Source: Salegentibacter_A chungangensis
GTDB lineage: Bacteria; Bacteroidota; Bacteroidia; Flavobacteriales; Flavobacteriaceae
Assembly (NCBI RefSeq): GCF_042678405.1
Contig: NZ_JBHTLI010000001.1
Span: 1,860,001 to 1,924,000, forward strand
Direction: 5' to 3'
DNA: 64,000 nt
Shown here: piece by piece, positions 17,413 to 24,995 of the stretch
Layout of the letters: each line of letters opens with the position of its first letter
Numbering within the stretch: position 1 is the stretch's first letter
Program-made: the position numbers and the translations under genes
The notes under the pieces: model-generated
The model's database searches: none
The model's input: only the letters and a program-made list of their open reading frames with translations
What the model was told of the DNA's origin: nothing

Positions 17413-18914
17413 AAACGAAAAGAAGCAGCGGCATATTATTGCATATAACTTCCCTTCACTCAAAATTCGGGATCGGTGATTTGGGACCTGAGGCATATAA
17501 GTTTGTGGACTTTTTAAGTGATTCGGGCTATTCCTGGTGGCAGCTCTTGCCGTTGAATCCCACCGGGGAAGCTTACAGCCATTCGCCTTATAGCACCTAT
17601 TCTGCGTTTGCCGGGAATGCCTTAATGATAAGCCCTGAACTTTTAGAGAAGGAAGGGCTTGCAGACCTGAAAACCGCAAAACTTCCGAAAGGAATAAAGG
17701 ATAAAAAAGTAAAATTTAAACCGGTAGTTCGTTACAAGGAACATTTACTGGATGCGGCCTATAGTGCTTATCTTCAAAAACAGGAACAAAAGAAAGAATT
17801 CATCTTTTTTTGTGAGAAGCACCGGGAATGGCTGAATGATTATGCCCTGTTCGAGGTGTTGAGAAAGCAATATTCCGATAACTGGCCCGCGTGGCCGGAA
17901 GAATTTCGGGATCGCAAGAAAAAAGATTTAGAGAAGCTGGAAACTGAAAAAAGGGAACTTGTAGAAAAGGAGAAATTCATTCAGTACCTGTTTTTTAAAC
18001 AATGGGAAGATCTGCTGGAATATGCTCATTCCAGGGGAGTAAAAATGCTCGGGGATATCCCGTTCTATGTAAATCACCATAGCGCCGATTGCTGGGCCAA
18101 TCCGCAGTATTTTAAGCTTTCAGAAAACAGCGAGCCCGAAAAGATATCAGGTGTTCCCCCCGATATTTTTAGCGATACAGGACAGTTGTGGGGCACGCCC
18201 ATTTACCACTGGAAAAACCTGAGAGCAGATGATTACAGTTGGTGGAAAGCCAGGTTAAAACAGAATCTCTTTCTTTTTGACCTGGTACGGCTGGATCATT
18301 TCAGGGCTTTTTCGGCATTCTGGGAGGTGAATGCCGGGGAGAAGACAGCGATTCACGGAAGATGGGTAAAAGCCCCAGGCACCGATTTTTTCAGGAACCT
18401 GAAGAAAGAGTTTCCCGAAATGCCATTTATTGCTGAGGACCTGGGTTCGCTGGATGAAGATGTTTATACTCTCCTGGAGAGATTCAAATTCCCGAGAATG
18501 AAAGTCCTTCAGTTTGCTTTCGGGGGGCATAAACTGGAGAACCCGTACCTTCCTTTTAACCATACTGCAGGAGATGTAGTGTATACCGGCACTCACGATA
18601 ATAATACCTGCAAGGGATGGTACAGGCATACTTCAGACAAGGAAAAACAGCACTTAAAAGATTATACTTCGTTAAAAGTTAATAAGAAGAACGTTAATAA
18701 AGTGATGGTGGATCTCGCCCTGAAATCGGTTGCCTGGCTGGCTATAGTACCGCTTCAGGATATCATTGGTCTTGGAGAGAGCGGTATTATGAATGTCCCT
18801 TCCGGAAAGGGCGAGCACTGGACCTGGCGTGTTAGCCCGCAGGAAATTCCCGTGGACAGAACAGCAGAATTAAAGGAACAGAATATCCTTTATGGCCGCT
18901 GTGAAGAGAATTAG
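17409..18914 (+). CDS. malQ: 4-alpha-glucanotransferase (amylomaltase)
   Basis: MalQ (GH77) disproportionates malto-oligosaccharides by moving glucan chains between acceptors and releasing glucose. This rescues chains too short for TreY. Motifs seen are GILLHITSLHSKFGIGDLG at the start, SPYSTYSAFAGN, GDIPFYVNHHSADCWAN, GVPPDIFSDTGQLWG, nucleophile Asp296 in VRLDHFRAF, FIAEDLG, and TGTHDNNT. The 501 aa are typical of the short bacterial form without extra N-terminal carbohydrate-binding modules. ATGA overlaps the treY stop. It is the last gene of the operon, and its TAG overlaps the convergent AraC-type gene's stop by 4 nt with no hairpin between them. Confidence 0.96.
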   Translation: MKTKRSSGILLHITSLHSKFGIGDLGPEAYKFVDFLSDSGYSWWQLLPLNPTGEAYSHSPYSTYSAFAGNALMISPELLEKEGLADLKTAKLPKGIKDKKVKFKPVVRYKEHLLDAAYSAYLQKQEQKKEFIFFCEKHREWLNDYALFEVLRKQYSDNWPAWPEEFRDRKKKDLEKLETEKRELVEKEKFIQYLFFKQWEDLLEYAHSRGVKMLGDIPFYVNHHSADCWANPQYFKLSENSEPEKISGVPPDIFSDTGQLWGTPIYHWKNLRADDYSWWKARLKQNLFLFDLVRLDHFRAFSAFWEVNAGEKTAIHGRWVKAPGTDFFRNLKKEFPEMPFIAEDLGSLDEDVYTLLERFKFPRMKVLQFAFGGHKLENPYLPFNHTAGDVVYTGTHDNNTCKGWYRHTSDKEKQHLKDYTSLKVNKKNVNKVMVDLALKSVAWLAIVPLQDIIGLGESGIMNVPSGKGEHWTWRVSPQEIPVDRTAELKEQNILYGRCEEN

Positions 18915-19789
18915 GTGACTACAGCCTTCAATTCGTTCCTGTAAGTGGAAGGCGATTTTCCCGTGAACCTCTTGAATTGTTTGTTAAAGTGACTGAAATT
19001 ATTGAAACCGCTTTCAAAACATACATCGGTTATACTTATCTGTTTCTCATGTAACAGCTTAGCCGCATGTACCAGTCTATATTCATTTAAAAACTGAACA
19101 AAAGTTTTTCCCGTGATCTTTTTAAAATAGCGACAGAAGGCGGGAACCGTCATACTAACCTTTTCGGCGATCTCTTCCAGAGGCACCGGTCTTTTAAATT
19201 CTTCTTTTACGAAATTGAAGATCACATTTATCCTGTTATTGTCCTGTAATTCGGTTTCCAGGATGAAGCCCTGGGCGTTAAGGACGGTATAATTATTTGA
19301 ATCGGCCAGCATCTTCAGGATTTCCAGTAATCCTATCAATCGGCCGTAACTGTCTTCTCTTTCAAGTTTTTCGATCCTCTTCCCGATGTTCTTTTTACTT
19401 TCTTTATGAAAGACAATCCCCATTTTCGCTCTTTCAAGCAGAGCCCTTATGTTTTTCATTTCTGGGATATCAAAAAACCGGTCTCCCAAAAACTCGGGTT
19501 TAAGCTGGATCACCGATTCCTGTTCATAATTGGTAAGGGTATCGGTAAAGCCGCAATGCGGAAGGTTAGAGCCTATTAAGATGAGGTCGCCATTTCTGTA
19601 ATAAGAAACGTGACTTCCTATTTGTCGTTTTCCAGATCCTCCGTTCACGTACACCAGCTCGATCTCCGGATGGTAATGCCAGAAATTGTTGCTTTTGTTC
19701 TGGTTATTCCTGTCATAGAATTTACAGGTAAACGAACTGCCAAAAGCCGGTTCTATACTTTCGAAGGTTGGTTTTATTGAATTATTCAT
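18911..19789 (-). CDS. AraC-family transcriptional regulator with cupin sensor domain
   Basis: This is a 292-aa DNA-binding regulator. The N-terminal cupin-like domain (HYHPEIELVYVNGGSG, RNGDLILIGSNLPHCGF) is the likely ligand site. The C-terminal half has two helix-turn-helix motifs of the AraC type, ending in the signature SITDVCFESGFNNFSHFNKQFKRFTGKSPSTYR. It is convergent with malQ (4-nt stop overlap). It is divergent from the small secreted-protein gene at 20021, with about 230 nt between. The place suggests control of the glucan/trehalose genes or of the divergent gene, but its target and ligand are unknown. The family usually acts as an activator of sugar genes. I see no clear -7 box for its own promoter. 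Confidence 0.92.
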   Translation of the reverse strand: MNNSIKPTFESIEPAFGSSFTCKFYDRNNQNKSNNFWHYHPEIELVYVNGGSGKRQIGSHVSYYRNGDLILIGSNLPHCGFTDTLTNYEQESVIQLKPEFLGDRFFDIPEMKNIRALLERAKMGIVFHKESKKNIGKRIEKLEREDSYGRLIGLLEILKMLADSNNYTVLNAQGFILETELQDNNRINVIFNFVKEEFKRPVPLEEIAEKVSMTVPAFCRYFKKITGKTFVQFLNEYRLVHAAKLLHEKQISITDVCFESGFNNFSHFNKQFKRFTGKSPSTYRNELKAVVT

Positions 19790-19942
19790 AAAAATTCATT
19801 TTTGATAATAAAAATGTAATTTAAAATATGGCTGCCTGATGGTGGGATATTTGCTTAAATATGTGCAATATAAACATCGTTGTTGTGTGATAATAATAAC
19901 CGATGTGAAAAAAGCACATAAATGTGTTCATACAGTACTGTC

Positions 19943-19969
19943 GTTCTAAGAACTTCAGGCTTACTTTTG
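19943..19969 (+). promoter_or_regulatory. Promoter with overlapping short palindrome before the secreted-protein gene
   Basis: TACTTTTG at 19962-19969 is a perfect -7 element. Just upstream, 19943-19953 reads GTTCTAAGAAC, an 11-bp palindrome centred about 14 nt before the -7 box, where a regulator could act. No -33 TTG is seen at the usual distance. The rest of the 230-nt gap (19790-20020) is AT-rich with no gene. Confidence 0.45.
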
Positions 19970-20020
19970 CTTGTGTGATTCTCAGAGAATTGGAGTTATT
20001 AACCTTTAAAATTGAAGATT

Positions 20021-20599
20021 ATGAAAAAAGTAAGCAGAACACTGATCCTTGTATTATTACTGGTTACAAGTTTTAATATATACGCAGCCAAAGACTGGGA
20101 TGTGAAAGTGAGTGAAGAACAGCACCTTGTTGTGGAACTGGATAGCAACCTTACGGGAGCCGTAGTGAGCCTGCAGGACCTTAAAGGGAATATCCTTTAT
20201 AAGGAAGTGCTTTCTAATGACAGGTTCAGTAAGCAGTTTGATTTTGAACTTTTACCCGAAGGTACTTACTACCTGAAACTGGATAAAAAAGAAGGAGTCC
20301 TTAGGACTGAAGTGAAAAAAAGCGCTTACGGGATAACGGTGAGCGACAAAACTGATATTGTTTTCAAGCCTGTTTTTAAAGTTGAGGGAGATCTTGTAAA
20401 AGTATTCCTTCATAATAACAGGAATGTAAAAACCTCTATGGAAGTGACCGACGCCTATGGTGAGGTGGTAGGTGTAAGTTCAGACAGGAGACAGGTTTTT
20501 AAAAGAACCCTTGACTTTTCTGAAGTTCCTGCCGGAGAATATACCGTAAGCTTTATGGTAGGAGAGGAGATTTTCTCGAAGAAGCTATATATAGATTAG
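20021..20599 (+). CDS. Small secreted protein with two similar beta-sandwich-like units, function unknown
   Basis: I do not recognise a named family. The 192-aa product begins with a clear signal peptide (KKVSRTLILVLLLVTSFNIYA, cleaved after AAA-type residues near 22-24). The mature part contains two units of about 80 residues. Each runs from a VELDSNLTGAVVSLQDLKGN- or VEGDLVKVFLHN-like strand region to a G-T/E-Y motif (LPEGTYYLKL and VPAGEYTVSFM). The latter resembles the end of the Ig-like C-terminal modules common in secreted Bacteroidota proteins, but there is no extra sorting domain. ATG at 20021 is chosen over the TTG nine bases upstream. The gene stands alone between the divergent AraC-type regulator and a strong terminator, so a link to that regulator is possible but unproven. 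Confidence 0.75.
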   Translation: MKKVSRTLILVLLLVTSFNIYAAKDWDVKVSEEQHLVVELDSNLTGAVVSLQDLKGNILYKEVLSNDRFSKQFDFELLPEGTYYLKLDKKEGVLRTEVKKSAYGITVSDKTDIVFKPVFKVEGDLVKVFLHNNRNVKTSMEVTDAYGEVVGVSSDRRQVFKRTLDFSEVPAGEYTVSFMVGEEIFSKKLYID

Positions 20600-20629
20600 T
20601 TAGATTTATTTACTGAGTTTTTTTAGAAG

Positions 20630-20655
20630 GGCCCGCACTTGCAGCGGGCCTTTTT
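20630..20655 (+). terminator. Rho-independent terminator after the secreted-protein gene
   Basis: A perfect 7-bp stem (GGCCCGC/GCGGGCC, 20630-20636 with 20644-20650) and a 7-nt loop are followed by a run of five T. It lies 30 nt after the stop at 20599. Confidence 0.9.
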
Positions 20656-20674
20656 ATTTCAATATTCCCTAAGC

Positions 20675-20717
20675 TGATTCTTATCATATATAGTCTGAAG
20701 TCCTCCCGTTACTTTTG
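20675..20717 (+). promoter_or_regulatory. FNR/CRP-type box and -7 element of hemN
   Basis: The palindrome TGATTCTTATCA (20675-20686) is followed after exactly 23 nt by TACTTTTG (20710-20717), a perfect -7 box, and then by the hemN ATG at 20735. This geometry puts the palindrome near -41.5, the class II activator position. The same palindrome and spacing occur before ccoS, ccoI and nhaA. Confidence 0.75.
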
Positions 20718-20734
20718 GTCTCAAAATTTTGATT

Positions 20735-22099
20735 ATGAATTCAGTATTGATAGGGAAATATAATGTGCCCGGGCCAAGATATACCAGCTACCCCACGGTA
20801 CCTTATTGGGATGATGAGAGTTTTACTGCAGTTGCCTGGAAAGAAAGCCTTACACGCAGCTTTAAGGAAAGCAATGCTAAGGAGGGCATCAGCTTATATA
20901 TACATCTGCCTTTTTGCGAGAGTCTTTGCACCTTTTGCGGTTGCAATAAGCGGATCACCAAGAATCACGGAGTTGAGGTGCCGTATGTGGCAAGCCTTTT
21001 AAAGGAATGGGATATCTATCTGAAGCTTTTTAAAGAGCGGCCCAGGATCAAGGAGTTGCATTTTGGAGGGGGAACCCCAACCTTTTTTTCTGTTAAAAGC
21101 TTACAGTTTTTGCTTGACGGGCTCTTCGGGAAAGCCGATAAAGCTGAAGATTTTGAGTTCAGCTTTGAAGGTCATCCCAATAATACACTTCCGGAACATC
21201 TGGAAGTTCTGGCGAAATACGGTTTCAGACGAGTAAGTTACGGGGTGCAGGATTATAATGAAACCGTTCAAAAGGCCATTCACCGCATTCAGCCTTTTGA
21301 AAAGGTTAAAAGTGCTACCGGGGCAGCGCGTAAAGCCGGATATACTTCAGTGGGGCATGATATCATTTTTGGGCTTCCTTTTCAGAAAGCAGAGCATATT
21401 GTTCATACTATTGAAAAGACCAAAGAGCTGATGCCGGACAGGATTGCTTTTTACAGTTATGCGCACGTGCCCTGGATAAAGGGCAATGGCCAGCGTGGTT
21501 TTAAGGAAGCTGATCTTCCTTCAGCTGAAGAAAAAAGAAGGATGTACGAAACCGGGAAGAAAATGCTGGAAGATGCGGGTTATGTGGAGATCGGAATGGA
21601 CCATTTCGCATTGAAAACCGATTCTCTTTACAAATCTGTTGAAAAGAAACAACTGCATCGAAATTTTATGGGCTATACGTCTTCCACCACACAGGTGATG
21701 GTAGGTTTAGGTGTTTCGGCCATAGGTGACAGCTGGTATGGGTTTGCACAAAATGTAAAAGGTGTTCAGGAATACGAGGCTCTTGTTGCTGAAGGAATTC
21801 TGCCGGTGTACAGGGGTCATATTTTAAATGAGGAAGATCTTATTATAAGACGTCATATTCTTAATCTTATGTGTAAACTTGAAACTTCGTGGAAGGGAGA
21901 TGATCTCAAATTCCCTGAACTTCCTGAAGTGCTGATTAGTCTGAAAGAAATGGAAAAAGACGGAATCCTCAAGTTAGATGCAGAAGGGCTTAGTATTGGT
22001 GAGTTGGGAAGGCCTTTTGTTAGAAACGTGTGTATGGCATTTGACCTCTTGTTGCAAAGAAAAAAGCCTGAAACCAGGTTATTTTCGATGACCGTATAA
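20735..22099 (+). CDS. hemN: Oxygen-independent coproporphyrinogen III oxidase (HemN)
   Basis: This radical-SAM enzyme converts coproporphyrinogen III to protoporphyrinogen IX without oxygen, a late haem step needed under low oxygen. After GPRYTSYPTVPYW, typical of true HemN, the cluster-binding cysteines C61, C65, C68 and C70 lie in CESLCTFCGC. The third and fourth cysteines are arranged as in HemN rather than in HemW. FGGGTPTFF is the SAM-binding glycine motif. At 454 aa the length is right. ATG at 20735 is preferred over the TTG at 20729. It stands alone, head to tail with nothing, next to the cbb3 oxidase genes whose haem demand it would serve. A candidate FNR-type box lies at class II distance. 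Confidence 0.95.
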   Translation: MNSVLIGKYNVPGPRYTSYPTVPYWDDESFTAVAWKESLTRSFKESNAKEGISLYIHLPFCESLCTFCGCNKRITKNHGVEVPYVASLLKEWDIYLKLFKERPRIKELHFGGGTPTFFSVKSLQFLLDGLFGKADKAEDFEFSFEGHPNNTLPEHLEVLAKYGFRRVSYGVQDYNETVQKAIHRIQPFEKVKSATGAARKAGYTSVGHDIIFGLPFQKAEHIVHTIEKTKELMPDRIAFYSYAHVPWIKGNGQRGFKEADLPSAEEKRRMYETGKKMLEDAGYVEIGMDHFALKTDSLYKSVEKKQLHRNFMGYTSSTTQVMVGLGVSAIGDSWYGFAQNVKGVQEYEALVAEGILPVYRGHILNEEDLIIRRHILNLMCKLETSWKGDDLKFPELPEVLISLKEMEKDGILKLDAEGLSIGELGRPFVRNVCMAFDLLLQRKKPETRLFSMTV

Positions 22100-22116
22100 G
22101 AACATTTAAAATACTT

Positions 22117-22182
22117 AAAAAGGCCTGCCGGTCTTCTTAATCTTCCGTCCAGTGCTGATTAAGGATTCGGCAAGCCTTTTTA
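22117..22182. terminator. Bidirectional terminator between hemN and the cco accessory genes
   Basis: Long complementary arms (22117-22130 with 22169-22182, one mismatch, containing AAAAGGC and GCCTTTT) have A-runs on the left and T-runs on the right. An inner pair, CTTAATC with GATTAAG, extends the structure. It can end transcription of hemN on the plus strand and of the cco operon on the minus strand. Confidence 0.8.
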
Positions 22183-22195
22183 ATTTCGGGTGGGA

Positions 22196-22321
22196 CTATT
22201 TTTTATTATTAAAAATGGCTTTTGTCACTACGATAATAAGGACCAGACAAACCAGTCCGAAAACTCCTATTATTGTAGCTCCCATTTCCCAGTTTACGAG
22301 AGCGATTGCATTTGAGATCAT
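22196..22321 (-). CDS. 41-residue single-span membrane peptide at the end of the cco operon
   Basis: This short frame lies between the TauE/SafE-like gene and the bidirectional terminator. It encodes MISNAIALVNWEMGATIIGV and then a hydrophobic segment (about residues 14-33), ending in the basic tail KAIFNNKK. The layout is one membrane helix with a positive C-terminus. It starts 32 nt downstream of the TauE/SafE-like stop, on the same strand, with CACAGGT before the ATG. The stop is followed directly by the terminator arm, which supports a real last gene of the operon. I do not know a named family. By position it could be a small accessory subunit of the oxidase or of its copper or haem assembly, but this is inference. 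Confidence 0.65.
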   Translation of the reverse strand: MISNAIALVNWEMGATIIGVFGLVCLVLIIVVTKAIFNNKK

Positions 22322-22353
22322 ACCTGTGGTTTTATGGTTAGAGATTCATTTGA

Positions 22354-23058
22354 TTATTTATGGCAACTGTAATTGGCACTTATTTCCTGTTGAACGGGCT
22401 TTGGAGAAATATAGGGAATCCCGATCCCCATTCCTCTTAGTATGAATAACAAACCTATAAGCACTACGAAATAAGGAATGCTTTTCCTGATCTTTATTCT
22501 CACTTTTCCGCTCACAAAATTTCCCAGATAAATGGCCGTGGTCATTAAGGGAATAGTCCCTGCTCCAAATAGCACCATATACAGGCTTCCCTGAAATGCA
22601 TTTCCACTGGCCAAAGCTCCAAATACGGCCATATATACCAGGCCGCAGGGGAGGAATCCGTTCAGAAAGCCCACACTCAAGAAAGTATCGGGAGTTTTCT
22701 TTTTAAGTTCCTTTCCAAGTCTGTTCTTTACTTTCGATATTATCCTGTAAACAGGTTTGGAAAAATTATACTTATTGAAGCTTCGTTGTGGCAACAGAAT
22801 GGCCAGGATCATTAATATTCCAACTGCTACAGATAGCTGCTGCTGCATTCCGAAAAGATAAAGCCCTTTTCCCAGAAGTCCGAAAAGCAGGCCGATGATG
22901 GCATAAGCAAGAATTCGCCCAAAATGATATATGAATATCTGAACGAATTTCTTTGAATTACTATGCCGGTCTACCGGGAGCACAAAGGCTATTGGCCCAC
23001 ACATCCCCACGCAGTGAAAGCTTCCCAGAAGACCGAATATGAATGCAGAGAGCAACAT
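22354..23058 (-). CDS. TauE/SafE (UreH-like) membrane protein of the cbb3 oxidase cluster
   Basis: This 234-aa integral membrane protein has about six hydrophobic segments. The N-terminal motif FHCVGMCGP is typical of the UreH/DsbD-like TauE/SafE proteins found beside ccoGH in Bacteroidota and Proteobacteria. The second half repeats the layout with NGFLPCGLVYMAVFGAL, another Cys in a transmembrane context. Such cysteine pairs suggest metal or redox handling during oxidase assembly, most likely copper; the exact substrate is unknown. Its ATG overlaps the FixH-like stop by one base, so it is in the same operon. The annotation sulfite exporter is a family label and should not be read as function here. 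Confidence 0.85.
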   Translation of the reverse strand: MLLSAFIFGLLGSFHCVGMCGPIAFVLPVDRHSNSKKFVQIFIYHFGRILAYAIIGLLFGLLGKGLYLFGMQQQLSVAVGILMILAILLPQRSFNKYNFSKPVYRIISKVKNRLGKELKKKTPDTFLSVGFLNGFLPCGLVYMAVFGALASGNAFQGSLYMVLFGAGTIPLMTTAIYLGNFVSGKVRIKIRKSIPYFVVLIGLLFILRGMGIGIPYISPKPVQQEISANYSCHK

Positions 23059-23504
23059 TAAAAGACTATTTCCTTTTTATACAAGTAATCTTTCCCTTCA
23101 TACTTCCAGCTCACACTGATATTCCATCTACCCGGAATGAATTTTTCTTTCGGGATCTCCATTCTGTAATCTGAAAGTTGTACCGGTACCTCAAAATCGA
23201 ACCTTTTATCTGATGGTCTGTAAAGGCTTACCTTTCCGTCTATCTTGTCCGGATCCAAATTTTCAGGAAAAGTAATTATCCATCCGTTCTCACTTCTGGC
23301 GTCGCTAACATTCTCCGCTAAACTGAAGGCATTTTCCTCGGCATCAATTTCCTGCTGATAAAGGAGTTCTTTCTTATAATAGTCTTCGGTCACCAGATCG
23401 TGATCAAATCTGGAATCGGTAAGCATGTTGATGACCAGATATAAAATAAAACTTATAAAAGCCACCATCCCGATCACCAGTCCTGTTCCCCAGTTAATTT
23501 TCAT
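23058..23504 (-). CDS. ccoH: FixH/CcoH-like cbb3 oxidase assembly protein
   Basis: This is a 148-aa protein with one N-terminal membrane segment (about residues 5-27, INWGTGLVIGMVAFISFILY) and a soluble periplasmic beta-rich part. FixH/CcoH family features include the LVTEDYYKKELLYQQEID motif after the membrane segment, and the end KYEGKDYLYKKEI. The family is needed for stable assembly of cbb3 oxidase. It lies 11 nt after ccoG and overlaps the TauE/SafE-like gene by one base. Sequence conservation in this family is low, and the place in the operon carries much of the call. Confidence 0.88.
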   Translation of the reverse strand: MKINWGTGLVIGMVAFISFILYLVINMLTDSRFDHDLVTEDYYKKELLYQQEIDAEENAFSLAENVSDARSENGWIITFPENLDPDKIDGKVSLYRPSDKRFDFEVPVQLSDYRMEIPKEKFIPGRWNISVSWKYEGKDYLYKKEIVF

Positions 23505-23515
23505 AATTCTGTATT

Positions 23516-24988
23516 TTAATTATAGCTGCGCGGCCCCAGGAAGGTGGTAGAGGTAGTCTCTATCAGATTATCTCCACTGTAAACGCCTATTTCAACTTTA
23601 TCTTTTTCATCCTTGAGGGCACTGCCGTTTATTTCTATAAAGAGCGTACCTTCAGTAAGTTCCTGCCCCGGAACAAGAATAGCTCCTTGCTGTACGAGAT
23701 GGATATTTCCGTTGTGGGACATTAGTTTAAAATGAACATTTTCTATATTATGTGTGGTTTTATTTACCAGTTTATAGGTGTAAACATTACTGATAATATT
23801 GTTCTCTTTATGTTCATAGAGTTGCCCCGGAAGCCTTAATATTCTTGCTTCAACTTCGCTTCTCAGGAAGAGCATTCCCGTAAATACCGAGATAAGAATA
23901 CCCAACACCGCTATATATCCTTTGATGCGCGGGGTAAATTTAAACTTCGTCTTCTTTTCTATATTCTCTTCACTGGTATAGCGGATAAGGCCTTTAGGCA
24001 GGTTCACGGCCTCCATCATACTATCGCAGGCATCAATACAAGCAGTACAGTTCACACATTCCAACTGGGTCCCGTTCCTGATATCGATTCCTGTTGGGCA
24101 TACCTGCACGCATTGGAAACAATCTATACAATCTCCTTTGCCTGTTGCTGCCCTGTCTTCATTTTTCCTGAATTTGGCCCTTCCTTTTTCTTTTTCACCC
24201 CTTTTATGATCGTAGCCAACCACAATAGATTTTGTATCCAGCAGCACGCCCTGTAAGCGACCATAAGGGCAGGCGATTACACACACCTGTTCCCTGAACC
24301 AGGCAAAAACAAAATAGAATACCCCAGTAAAAATAAGAAGGGATCCAAAGGTGCTGGCGTGATCTGCCGGGCCATCTGTGATATATTTCACCAACCTGTC
24401 GCTCCCTATAAAATATGCCAGGAAGACATTGGCAATAAGAAAGGAGATGATGAAAAAAATGCTCCATTTCAGGCTTTTCTTTCTTATCTTTTCGGCATTC
24501 CAGGCCTGTTTGGAAAGCTTAATTTGTTTTCCGCGATCGCCTTCTATCCAGTATTCTATTCTTCGGAATACCATCTCCATAAAAATGGTCTGAGGGCAGA
24601 TCCATCCGCAAAAGATCCTTCCAAAGGCTACGGTAAACAATATGATAAAGACCACCCCTATGATCATCATCAAAACAAAGAGGTGGAAGTCCTGGGGCCA
24701 GAAGGGGAAACCGAAGATATTGAAACGCCTTTCCAGTATGTTGAACATCATCAGCTGATTTCCGTTAATTTTTATGAACGGAAATGCAAAAAGGATAGCC
24801 AGCAAAAAATAGCTTACATACTTGCGATATTCGTAAAATTTACCCGATGGTTTTTTCGGATAGATCCAGGCTCTTTTTCCTTCGTCATCTACCGTAGAAA
24901 TACTGTCTCTAAATTTTTCTTTATCGGTGCTTCCCACAACTTTTTGTTTTGAACCGGGAGTTTTTTGAACTCTGAAACTCCCGGGCAT
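23516..24988 (-). CDS. ccoG: Cytochrome c oxidase accessory protein CcoG (polyferredoxin)
   Basis: CcoG is a membrane-bound 4Fe-4S protein, reported in the literature as a Cu(II) reductase that supports cbb3 oxidase maturation. Several membrane helices carry CGWICPQTIFMEMVFRR. The two ferredoxin clusters are in CIDCFQCVQVCPTGID and CVNCTACIDACDSMM. The C-terminal domain is Ig-like (PGQELTEGTLFIEINGS). I place the start at 24988 (MPGSFRVQ), giving 490 aa. The frame is open to 25078, but that would run 83 nt into ccoP, and TTGGAG lies about 10 nt before the chosen ATG. Confidence 0.93.
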   Translation of the reverse strand: MPGSFRVQKTPGSKQKVVGSTDKEKFRDSISTVDDEGKRAWIYPKKPSGKFYEYRKYVSYFLLAILFAFPFIKINGNQLMMFNILERRFNIFGFPFWPQDFHLFVLMMIIGVVFIILFTVAFGRIFCGWICPQTIFMEMVFRRIEYWIEGDRGKQIKLSKQAWNAEKIRKKSLKWSIFFIISFLIANVFLAYFIGSDRLVKYITDGPADHASTFGSLLIFTGVFYFVFAWFREQVCVIACPYGRLQGVLLDTKSIVVGYDHKRGEKEKGRAKFRKNEDRAATGKGDCIDCFQCVQVCPTGIDIRNGTQLECVNCTACIDACDSMMEAVNLPKGLIRYTSEENIEKKTKFKFTPRIKGYIAVLGILISVFTGMLFLRSEVEARILRLPGQLYEHKENNIISNVYTYKLVNKTTHNIENVHFKLMSHNGNIHLVQQGAILVPGQELTEGTLFIEINGSALKDEKDKVEIGVYSGDNLIETTSTTFLGPRSYN

Positions 24989-24995
24989 TTTTATA

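Noticed and set aside
19860..19915. Imperfect inverted repeat between ACATCG and CGATGT in the AraC intergenic region
   Set aside because: The arms match only over about six bases with a long, unpaired centre. That is too weak to call an operator.
22152..22445. Plus-strand frame across the terminator and the end of the TauE/SafE-like gene
   Set aside because: It starts inside the terminator and runs antisense to two genes. The minus-strand 41-aa frame explains the gap better.
24359..24952. 197-residue plus-strand frame opposite ccoG
   Set aside because: Antisense shadow of ccoG with no promoter or family signal.
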